Shown here: positions 5,406 through 11,541 of the stretch, in pieces
Position numbering within the stretch: the stretch's first letter is position 1
How the letters are laid out: each line of letters starts with the position of its first letter
NCBI GenBank assembly: GCA_900550785.1
Contig: URTL01000052.1
Location: forward strand, 1 to 12,028
Direction of reading: 5' to 3'
Origin: an uncultured Collinsella sp.
Lineage (GTDB): Bacteria > Actinomycetota > Coriobacteriia > Coriobacteriales > Coriobacteriaceae
Length of the DNA: 12,028 bases
Program-made: the position numbers and the translations under genes
Notes under the pieces: model-generated
Seen by the model: only the letters and a program-made list of their open reading frames with translations
Told to the model about the DNA's origin: nothing
Databases searched by the model: none

Positions 5406-6497
5406 CTAACGTTTCTTTCCGCGGAAGAAGAAGCCGTGCAGTGACGGCTTGAGGCCGCGGTTGGCGCGATGCTCCTCGACGCGCTCGTGGATCGAAGCGA
5501 CGCGCTCGATGACTTCGTCGGGAATCGGCACGTCGGGATTCATGTTCTCGACCTGGCTGACCTCGGCGGCGGCGACCTGGTCGATAATGGGCACATCGTC
5601 GCGCGAGATGACAGGTGTGGCGTCTTCCTTCATCTTGCGATAACGCTGCATCATGTCGGTCTGTAGCTGCTGGGCCGAAGGCGGCGTCCAGATGATGGCG
5701 TTGGCGCCGGCGGCGATGGTCTCGCGAATGCTCTCGGACGTCTTGCCGCCCGGCGCGATGAGCGGCAGGTTGGGATAGTGCTCGCGCAGCTCGCGCAGGA
5801 CCTGCGGCGTGTTCTTGCCGGCTGCGATGTTGAGGATCTTGGCGCCGGCGCGCACCTTTGCGTGAGCATCGTCGTCGCAACGAACGACCGTGGCGATGAC
5901 GGGGATGTCGGCGATGTTGGTGATGTGCTCGACCATCTCGGCGGTGGCGGGGGAGTTGACCACGCAGCCCGCCGCACCTTGCATCTCGGAAACGGCTGCC
6001 ATCTGCACGGAGCGCTTACCGGTGGTGGTGCCACCGCCCACGCCTACAAAGACCGGGCACTCGGCGACGGTCAGCAGCGCTTGCGTAATGGCGGGCTGCG
6101 GCGTGAAGGGGTAGACCGCAAAGACGGCATCGGCGTTGGAGTTGCGGATAACCGCGACATCGGTGGTGTAAATGAGCGATTTGATACGACGGCCGAAGAG
6201 CGTAAAGCCGCTGGCCTCCTCGATCTCGTCGGGCATGCGGAGGGCCGCCTTGCGCAAACGCCCGTCGATGGGCAGCGGCTCCATGGGGAGCAGTCCGTTG
6301 GGGGTCACGGCTACCTGGGGCTCGGTGAACTCGTCTGCGAGCTCAACCTCGGAGAAATCGACCGAGGCGACGATGTCCTCGTGAACCTCGGCGGGCACAT
6401 CGATGGGAGCTTGGTCGTTTGTCGCGGTGGGCGTGTCGAAGGAGCTGGTGCCGACGAAGGCGTCGACGCGCTCGTTTAGATCGTTGAGGGTATCCAT
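5406..6497 (-). CDS. Putative alpha/beta-barrel protein of unknown function
   Basis: The 363-residue product has an acidic, Thr/Asp/Glu-rich N-terminal segment (about 1-90), a core of alternating strands and helices (about 95-290) and a charged helical tail ending in GFFFRGKKR. The core resembles a (beta/alpha)8 barrel of the ribulose-phosphate-binding type: repeated strand-plus-Gly units VFVGVGGGTT, GAAGCVVNSP, IPVIATVV, GAKILNIAAG, LPLIAPGGKT and GANAIIWTPP. The LIAPGG-x10-GANAIIW arrangement is like the phosphate-gripping end of aldolase and lyase barrels. No substrate can be named, and I do not recognise the family. GVGGGTTTGKRS (152-163) looks like a P-loop but has Arg where Ser/Thr is required. 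ATG 6497 has no clear ribosome site, and a -10-like TAGAAT lies 9 bases before it, so a leaderless message is possible. It is convergent with degV and not in an operon. Confidence 0.75.
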   Translation of the reverse strand: MDTLNDLNERVDAFVGTSSFDTPTATNDQAPIDVPAEVHEDIVASVDFSEVELADEFTEPQVAVTPNGLLPMEPLPIDGRLRKAALRMPDEIEEASGFTLFGRRIKSLIYTTDVAVIRNSNADAVFAVYPFTPQPAITQALLTVAECPVFVGVGGGTTTGKRSVQMAAVSEMQGAAGCVVNSPATAEMVEHITNIADIPVIATVVRCDDDAHAKVRAGAKILNIAAGKNTPQVLRELREHYPNLPLIAPGGKTSESIRETIAAGANAIIWTPPSAQQLQTDMMQRYRKMKEDATPVISRDDVPIIDQVAAAEVSQVENMNPDVPIPDEVIERVASIHERVEEHRANRGLKPSLHGFFFRGKKR

Positions 6498-6506
6498 GGA
6501 AGCTCG

Positions 6507-6512
6507 ATTCTA
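6507..6512 (-). promoter_or_regulatory. Candidate -10 box giving a near-leaderless message
   Basis: On the minus strand TAGAAT (five of six -10 bases) ends nine bases before the ATG at 6497. Initiation seven or so bases downstream would leave a leader of only two or three bases. The absence of a ribosome site in front of this ATG fits. No -35 box is evident. Confidence 0.35.
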
Positions 6513-6647
6513 TGTGATGACGGCCGGCGCGATGTAGCCGGAATTGCGAATGCTAAATCGTTTGACGAATTGATTTTTCCCCGCCGCACCATCCGTTAGA
6601 CCGAAGGGCCGGCGAACGTGAAGGAGCTGTGGTGGCGGGTATCGAGG

Positions 6648-6656
6648 TGCTATCTT
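6648..6656 (+). promoter_or_regulatory. Candidate extended -10 promoter of the small membrane protein gene
   Basis: TGC followed by TATCTT (6651-6656) is an extended -10 box with four of six hexamer matches. Transcription would start near 6663, about 26 bases before the ATG and upstream of the ribosome site at 6671-6681. The -35 region does not match consensus. Confidence 0.4.
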
Positions 6657-6688
6657 GAAAGTCCCGTTTAAAAGAGAGGTGACGCGGT

Positions 6689-6859
6689 ATGGAATTTTCG
6701 GCAATGTTGGGCTCGATTGGCCTATGCGTGGGCGCAATCGTAGCCGCCGCGGTCATCTACTTTGTGGTCACGGCCATTAAGGGCAAAAGGGCCGAACGCA
6801 AGGAGCGCGCGATGCTTAAACAGCATCGCGACCAGCAGGGCAAACGCGCACAGAGATAG
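6689..6859 (+). CDS. Small single-span membrane protein (56 residues)
   Basis: ATG 6689 opens a 57-codon frame with AAAGAGAGGTG (6671-6681) about eight bases upstream, and a TAG ends it at 6857-6859. The product begins MEFSAMLGSIGLCVGAIVAA, has one hydrophobic segment (about 7-30), then a strongly basic tail (KGKRAERKERAMLKQHRDQQ, ending GKRAQR). The charge pattern predicts an outside N-terminus and a cytoplasmic, probably helical, basic tail. The family is unknown. Basic tails of this kind can bind membranes, RNA or ribosomes, but nothing here decides between these. It is divergent from the barrel-protein gene and convergent with the RNA methyltransferase, whose stop lies 24 bases away. A proper ribosome site, a candidate promoter and coherent topology make it likely real despite its size. 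Confidence 0.7.
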   Translation: MEFSAMLGSIGLCVGAIVAAAVIYFVVTAIKGKRAERKERAMLKQHRDQQGKRAQR

Positions 6860-6883
6860 CTTGTTGAGTTTTGGATCCGTGCG

Positions 6884-7987
6884 CTAGCTGCGTTTTCGGA
6901 TCAGGGCAATGTAGAAGCCCTCAAAGTCGCGGCTGGGCGGAATGGTTAGCGTGCCGGGCAGGCCGTTGGCGATGGCCGATACCTGACCCGCGGCAATGGC
7001 CTCGGTGAGAGCGTTGCACTCGATACGCGGCTCCTCGCCGGCTTCCTGGGCGCGGCGTGCTTCGCTTTCGCTCGGCGTGCCGTCAAGGGGGATGAGCTCG
7101 CAGTCCATATGCTTGTCGAGGGCCTCTTGCAGGGCGTCCTCGTTTTCCTGCGGCATGATCGAACAAGTGGAATAGACGAGCGTGCCGCCCGGCTTGAGGG
7201 CTCCCATGGCGCGGTCCAGAAGCGCGCGCTGCGAGCGGGCGCACTTGACGAGCAGCTGCTCGGTGAGGCCGCGCAGGCTTTTCTCGTTGCCGCTGATGAC
7301 GGTGCCCGTGCCGGTGCAGGGGGCGTCGAGCAGAATACGGTCAAAGCGGAAGAACTCGTCAAGCTCGCGTGCGTCAATGCGCATAACGGGCACGTTTTTG
7401 GCGCCCTGGCGGCCCAAGTTGGCCTCAAGCTTTTCGGCGCGGGGAATGCTCATCTCGCAGGCCGTGAGGTGTGCCTGGCCCTGGGTGAGGGCGGCGATCT
7501 GCGTCGTCTTGCCGCCGGGGGCTGCGCACATGTCCAGGATGTCCTCGCCGGCCTGAGCGCCCAGGACCAACGGCGGCATCATGGACGACAGACTTTGCAA
7601 GTAGATCTTGCCGTCGCGGTAGATGTCGAGATCCCACAGATCGGAAACCTGGGCCTCGGGCAGGATAAAGGCGTCTGGGTACCAGGCGACGGGGTTGTGG
7701 GCGATGCCGGCGGCACCGAGCGCCGCAGCGATGTCCTCGGCGGTCGCCTTGAGCGTGTTGGCGCGCAGCGTGACCGGGCGTGTGGCCGCGGCGCCGAAGC
7801 CCTCGATCATGAGCTCGGCATCGGCGGGCGCATAGGCGCCGGCGACCGTATCGACCATAAAGCGCGGCAGGTCGGCGGCGGAGTGTTGGGCGGCAAGCTG
7901 GTCGGAAAGCTCGGTGGCAGCAAACTGCCTAAGCTTGAGCTCGGGCTTAACCTGCTTTTTCTGCTTACGACGACGCGGCTTGGACAT
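6884..7987 (-). CDS. NOP2/RsmB/RsmF-family RNA cytosine-5 methyltransferase
   Basis: The enzyme uses S-adenosylmethionine to methylate C5 of a cytosine in RNA, probably rRNA. The 367 residues begin with a very basic stretch (KPRRRKQKKQ), then an N-terminal domain with TLRANTLK (73-80) and the Rossmann methyltransferase core. LDMCAAPGGKTTQIA (151-165) is the cofactor site; DAPCTGTGT (221-229) contains the family cysteine C224, and STCSIMPQENE (273-283) contains the second, nucleophilic cysteine C275. Both are the marks of active m5C enzymes. It is shorter than RsmB of E. coli and lacks the NusB-like N-terminal domain, so it may be nearer the RsmF/NOP2 branch; the exact target is not predictable. 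ATG 7987 has GGAAGG eight bases before it. It follows the MetRS-like gene by 54 bases on the same strand with no terminator between, so the two are likely co-transcribed. No clear terminator follows its stop. Confidence 0.92.
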   Translation of the reverse strand: MSKPRRRKQKKQVKPELKLRQFAATELSDQLAAQHSAADLPRFMVDTVAGAYAPADAELMIEGFGAAATRPVTLRANTLKATAEDIAAALGAAGIAHNPVAWYPDAFILPEAQVSDLWDLDIYRDGKIYLQSLSSMMPPLVLGAQAGEDILDMCAAPGGKTTQIAALTQGQAHLTACEMSIPRAEKLEANLGRQGAKNVPVMRIDARELDEFFRFDRILLDAPCTGTGTVISGNEKSLRGLTEQLLVKCARSQRALLDRAMGALKPGGTLVYSTCSIMPQENEDALQEALDKHMDCELIPLDGTPSESEARRAQEAGEEPRIECNALTEAIAAGQVSAIANGLPGTLTIPPSRDFEGFYIALIRKRS

Positions 7988-8041
7988 CCGTCTTTCCTTC
8001 CACCTAAATGATTGTTCTGGGCGCGTTGCTGCAGGCGTGCT

Positions 8042-10192
8042 TTAGTACTGGCTCTCGTGCTTGCTGAAGAAGTCGAAGCGCGGGGGCAGCGGCTTCACGC
8101 GGTGCTCGCCGGGCTTCTCGCCCAGGCTCTCCACAAACTCGTCCGTGGAGGCAAAGATGTTATCCCAGCTAAAGAAGGCGACCGGATCGACGTCGAAGTA
8201 TTCGCAGATGAGCTCGCAGCCGGCCGGCACAATACCGTGCATGAGCACAGTCGCCACGCGCAGCTCGGTAAAGGCGTCGACGAGGGCCTGCGTCATCGCG
8301 GCGTTTGCCTCGTTACCCTCGAGCTTGTTGGCGGCCTTGGAGGCATCGCTCCAGCGCTTGTTGGCGGCGCGCAGGTAGTCGTCGCACACGGCGAGTGCGC
8401 GGTGCGTCTCGAACTTGTACATGGCCTGCTCAAAGGCGAGAGCTGCCTGCTGGGCGGCTTCGACCACGGTGTCAGAAGCGGCACCGGCGGGGATGCAGCC
8501 GTTGCGGTAGGGGCTCTCGTCGCCTTCCTTGATGGCAACGCCGTAGAAGCAGCTGCGGGCCAGGCGGTTGAAGACGCCGGTCAGCAGCGCGCTCTCCTTA
8601 AGGGCCGGATCGATAACGCGCTTGTCGTCGCAGGCGCGCACCTCGTTGCCGTCCTTGTCCTTGCCGGTCACACGCGTGTCGTATGCCTTGGGGCTAAAGC
8701 TCACCGGCTTTTCGGACAGGCCGAGCGACAGCCAGTGCGCGCGCATCTGCTCGCAGGTGTAGTGGTTGAGCAGGTCGTCTGCCGGCGGGGGAGGCGTCTG
8801 CGAGGACGAGCTGGCTTTTTTGCCCATGTAGAGCAGGTGATAGCAGGCGCTGACGGTGCTCTGCGTAAGGTCCCAACCCAGGGCCTCCCACATGGCGGTC
8901 TGAGCGATGCAGTAGAAATAGATGTTGTCCTGACCGATAAACTGGTAAATCTGAGCGTCGTCAGAGCACCACCAGTCGCGCCAGTCGAGCGAGCTGTGCT
9001 GGTAGGTGGGAGCGGGTACCTGCGTGGAATCGGCAGCGGGTTCGCCCATGAGGGCGGCATCCTGGGCGGCGACGCCCTCGGTCACGCCGGCGGCGCGGGC
9101 ATCGCGTGCGAGTACGGTACGCGTATAGCTGATGGGCGCCCACAGGCTCTCGGGCCAGCACCAGCAGGTGACGTCGGAGACGCCATCGACCTCGGGCACC
9201 GGAACGCCCCAGTCGATGTTGCCGGTGATGCGGAAGGGCACGAGCGCCTTGCCGCTGCGGAAGCGCACGCCACCGTTGGCGAGCACCGCGTGGGCATCGT
9301 CGCGCTCCTTCCAGCTGGGGAAGGTGACGGTAAAGCTGCTCTTGTTGCCCTCGGGCTCCAGCACGGTGTGCTCGGGAAGCTGATCCTCGACGGCATCGAA
9401 GGCCTCGCGGAACTTGTTCTGGATGTAGAGCTGAGCCGGCAGCAGCCACTCCTCCATGGTCTTGGAGACCACGGAGCGAACCTGCGGGTTCTGGGCGAGC
9501 TTGGCGGTGTAGGTCTTCATAAAGTCGAGGTAGGCCGGCAGGTCGAAGTAGAGGTTGTCGACCGGGCGCAGCTCGGGCACCTCGCCGGTGAGCTGGCTCT
9601 TGGGCGCGATGAGCTCCTCGGGCTCAAACTGGTGACCTAGGTCACACTCGTCGGCATAGGCTTTCTCGGACTTGCAGCCCTGGATGGGGCAGCGGCCGAT
9701 CACCTGGCGGCCGTTGAGGAACGTGCCGGCCTTGGCATCGTAGAACTGCAGCGTGGAGCGCTTGGAGATGGTGCCCTGCTCGTGCAGGCGCTCGATAATC
9801 TCGGCGGTTACCTCGTTGTGAATCTGCGCAGCCGGCTCAAGTCCCGAGCCGCCGTAGATATCGCAGCTGATGTTGTAGTTGTTGAGGGTCGCGGCCTGGC
9901 GGGAGTGGTTGGACTCGACATACTCGCCGATGGACTTGTCGTAGCCCTCGTTCTCCTTGAGTTTGCGGTAGCTCTCCATGATGGGCGAGCCATAGCAGTC
10001 GGTGCCCGAGGTGAAGATGACGTTCTCGCGGCCCAGGCGGTCGCGCAGGAAGCGGGCGAAGAAGTCGGCCGGGACAAAGACGCCGCCAACGTGGCCAAAG
10101 TGAAGGCCCTTGTTGCCGTAGGGCTCGCCGGCGGTAACGATGGCGCGGCGAGGCCAGCTGGGACGGTCGTTCATGGAGTATTTGGATGCCAT
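8042..10192 (-). CDS. metG: Divergent methionyl-tRNA synthetase (class I aminoacyl-tRNA ligase)
   Basis: MetRS charges tRNA(Met) with methionine in the cytoplasm using ATP. The 716-residue protein opens with RRAIVTAGEPYGNKGLHFGH; HFGH (31-34) is the HIGH box. A MetRS-type connective peptide carries a metal site C168-x4-C173...C183-x3-H187, then ELIAPKSQLTG and LYFDLPAY, WGVPVPE (328-334), and IGQDNIYFYCIAQTAMWEALG (419-439). The KMSKS loop is degenerate: MGKKASSSS (456-464), followed by a proline run. The helical anticodon-binding domain follows; the protein ends without a tRNA-binding EMAPII domain. About 40 extra residues (361-402, Ala/Pro-rich) break the catalytic domain. ATG 10192 has AAGGAG five bases upstream; the frame to 10285 would cross the promoter. 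Whether this is the cell's only MetRS or a diverged second copy cannot be told here, so the symbol is tentative. Confidence 0.82.
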   Translation of the reverse strand: MASKYSMNDRPSWPRRAIVTAGEPYGNKGLHFGHVGGVFVPADFFARFLRDRLGRENVIFTSGTDCYGSPIMESYRKLKENEGYDKSIGEYVESNHSRQAATLNNYNISCDIYGGSGLEPAAQIHNEVTAEIIERLHEQGTISKRSTLQFYDAKAGTFLNGRQVIGRCPIQGCKSEKAYADECDLGHQFEPEELIAPKSQLTGEVPELRPVDNLYFDLPAYLDFMKTYTAKLAQNPQVRSVVSKTMEEWLLPAQLYIQNKFREAFDAVEDQLPEHTVLEPEGNKSSFTVTFPSWKERDDAHAVLANGGVRFRSGKALVPFRITGNIDWGVPVPEVDGVSDVTCWCWPESLWAPISYTRTVLARDARAAGVTEGVAAQDAALMGEPAADSTQVPAPTYQHSSLDWRDWWCSDDAQIYQFIGQDNIYFYCIAQTAMWEALGWDLTQSTVSACYHLLYMGKKASSSSQTPPPPADDLLNHYTCEQMRAHWLSLGLSEKPVSFSPKAYDTRVTGKDKDGNEVRACDDKRVIDPALKESALLTGVFNRLARSCFYGVAIKEGDESPYRNGCIPAGAASDTVVEAAQQAALAFEQAMYKFETHRALAVCDDYLRAANKRWSDASKAANKLEGNEANAAMTQALVDAFTELRVATVLMHGIVPAGCELICEYFDVDPVAFFSWDNIFASTDEFVESLGEKPGEHRVKPLPPRFDFFSKHESQY

Positions 10193-10273
10193 GGGACTCC
10201 TTCGCATATGGTGAGAGCGCGGCCGGGCGCAAGGCTCGGCGGCGCGGTGGTCAATTCGTGCATATCGTTCGAC

Positions 10274-10284
10274 ATTATCGCACA
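10274..10284 (-). promoter_or_regulatory. Extended -10 promoter of the metG-like gene
   Basis: On the minus strand TGTGCGATAAT reads 10284 to 10274, with TGC before the GATAAT hexamer. It is identical over 11 bases to the degV promoter. Transcription would start near 10267, giving a leader of about 75 bases. No -35 match is seen. It is back to back with the candidate promoter of the DUF3267 gene. Confidence 0.55.
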
Positions 10285-10310
10285 TGCGGACGGGTACGTG
10301 GCAGGGGCGC

Positions 10311-10316
10311 TATCCT
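10311..10316 (+). promoter_or_regulatory. Candidate -10 box of the DUF3267-queH unit
   Basis: TATCCT lies eight bases before the ATG at 10325, so initiation near 10323 would give an almost leaderless message. The bases before it (CGC) lack the TG of an extended -10, and no -35 is evident. There is no convincing ribosome site before this ATG, and an in-frame TAA at 10316-10318 rules out an upstream start. Confidence 0.35.
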
Positions 10317-10324
10317 AAGATGCT

Positions 10325-10891
10325 ATGAATGAGATTTCCAACATACATGCGTTTGAGGACGAGGATTTTCTGCACGCTTGCTTCGTGTGGGGGATGGTCG
10401 TCGTCGGCGTGTTTGCCGCGTGCCTGGTGCCGGTGTTTATGCTGCTGGGCGGGCCTGCGGACTTGGATGTGGCTGACGCGGGCGGCTGGATGGTTGTCGT
10501 GGGCTGGATAGTCGGCTTGGCTGCGGTTTTGGCGGCTTCATTTGCCGTGCACGAGCTGGTGCACGGTGTATTTTTTAAGCTGCTGGCGCCTGCGGGCGCG
10601 CAGGTGACCTTTGGGGCGAATCGCGAGACGGCGATGATCTATGCCTGCGCCGAGGGCGTTGTGTATTCGCGCCGGCGGTACATGGCGGTTTGCCTGGCGC
10701 CGACGGTTGTTGTGACGGCGGCGTTTGCCCTGGGGTTTGCGTTCTCGGGCTATCCGCTGCTGTGCTACCTGGCGGCCGGCTTGCATTTATCGGGCTGTGT
10801 GGGCGACTGGTATTACGTGCGGACCATTTTGCGCGACCGCCGCATTGTCGCCTGCGAGGACACGTCCTTCGGCGTGCGCTTTTTCGGGTGA
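10325..10891 (+). CDS. DUF3267-like membrane protein with HExxH zinc-peptidase motif
   Basis: The 188-residue protein has about four hydrophobic segments (about 20-42, 55-75, 118-140 and 144-160). At the end of the second is VHELVHGVFFK, an HExxH metal site (H76, E77, H80). CVGDWYYV near residue 161 offers an acidic candidate for the third ligand. This layout, with the motif within or beside a membrane helix, matches the putative zincin peptidase family DUF3267. The expected activity is proteolysis at or in the membrane; the substrate is unknown. A fully active protease is inference, though both histidines and the glutamate are present. ATG 10325 is the first start after an in-frame TAA and has no good ribosome site, suggesting leaderless translation. 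The queH ATG follows ten bases after its TGA, so the two form an operon, though no shared function is apparent. Confidence 0.78.
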   Translation: MNEISNIHAFEDEDFLHACFVWGMVVVGVFAACLVPVFMLLGGPADLDVADAGGWMVVVGWIVGLAAVLAASFAVHELVHGVFFKLLAPAGAQVTFGANRETAMIYACAEGVVYSRRRYMAVCLAPTVVVTAAFALGFAFSGYPLLCYLAAGLHLSGCVGDWYYVRTILRDRRIVACEDTSFGVRFFG

Positions 10892-10901
10892 GGAGATGTC
10901 G

Positions 10902-11477
10902 ATGAAGCCGTTGTTGTTGCACGCCTGCTGTGCGCCGTGCTCTCTTGAGCCGGTCCGCCTGCTGCGCGAGGAAGGGTTTGAGCCCACAATCTGCTGGACA
11001 AACCCCAATATTCAGCCGCACGATGAATGGCAGCGGCGTTTGGACGAGCTGCGTCGGTGGTGTGCCGATGGCGACATCGAGCTTATCGAGGCGGGGGAGG
11101 ACCGGGAGCGCTGGGAGGCCGGCGTGGCCCCTCTGGGCGCCGATCGACCCCGTCGCTGTCGCGCGTGCTATGCCCTGCGTCTGGCCGAGGCATGTCGTGT
11201 GGCCCAGGAACGCGGGTTTGAGTTTGTGGGCACGACGCTCGCCGTCTCGCCGTATCAGCTGTTCGACACCTGCAATGATGTGCTCGAGCGCTTGGCGGCC
11301 GCACATGGGCTCACGCCGGTGATTCGCGATTTTCGCCCGTATTACCCCGAGGCCACGCGTCGTTCGCGTGAACTGGGTATGTATCGGCAGAATTACTGCG
11401 GCTGCCGCTTCTCGGCTGTCGAGGCGGCCATGGATCGCGCCCGCATCCGCGACGAGCGCAAAGCCGCCAAAAAGTAG
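10902..11477 (+). CDS. queH: Epoxyqueuosine reductase QueH
   Basis: QueH reduces epoxyqueuosine to queuosine at the wobble base of tRNAs with GUN anticodons; it is the non-cobalamin alternative to QueG. The 191-residue protein shows all family marks: HACCAPC (C9, C10 and C13) at the N-terminus, WTNPNIQPHDEWQRR (32-46), RCRAC (C86, C89), GTTLAVSPYQ, and the C-terminal YRQNYCGCRFS (C166, C168). These cysteines bind an iron-sulfur cluster and a second metal in characterised QueH. I chose ATG 10902 because AGGAG at 10891-10895 sits six bases before it; ATG 10896, in the same frame, abuts that site. It is downstream of the DUF3267 gene in one operon, and queA follows after 64 bases, placing two consecutive pathway steps together. 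Confidence 0.95.
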   Translation: MKPLLLHACCAPCSLEPVRLLREEGFEPTICWTNPNIQPHDEWQRRLDELRRWCADGDIELIEAGEDRERWEAGVAPLGADRPRRCRACYALRLAEACRVAQERGFEFVGTTLAVSPYQLFDTCNDVLERLAAAHGLTPVIRDFRPYYPEATRRSRELGMYRQNYCGCRFSAVEAAMDRARIRDERKAAKK

Positions 11478-11496
11478 TTCATTTGGGACGTCAGCC

Positions 11497-11505
11497 TGCT
11501 AGGAT
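11497..11505 (+). promoter_or_regulatory. Candidate extended -10 promoter of queA
   Basis: TGC followed by TAGGAT lies about 36 bases before the queA GTG. The hexamer matches four of six positions and carries the TG extension; no -35 is clear. Initiation near 11512 would include the AAGGAG ribosome site at 11528-11533. Read-through from queH is also possible because no terminator separates the genes. Confidence 0.4.
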
Positions 11506-11541
11506 GTAGAGCGGACTTTAGCTATATAAGGAGTATCCGAC

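Noticed and set aside
6009..6044. Walker A (P-loop) in the barrel protein
   Set aside because: GVGGGTTTGKRS has Arg after GK where Ser/Thr is needed, and no Walker B context is evident.
7109..8011. 300-codon plus-strand frame opposite the RNA methyltransferase gene
   Set aside because: The sense strand encodes clear catalytic motifs; this frame is its compositional shadow.
8012..9640. 542-codon open frame on the plus strand opposite the metG-like gene
   Set aside because: It mirrors a well-supported gene in a GC-rich genome, where antisense frames often stay open; the product is Val/Gly/Ala/Leu-rich with no recognisable motif.
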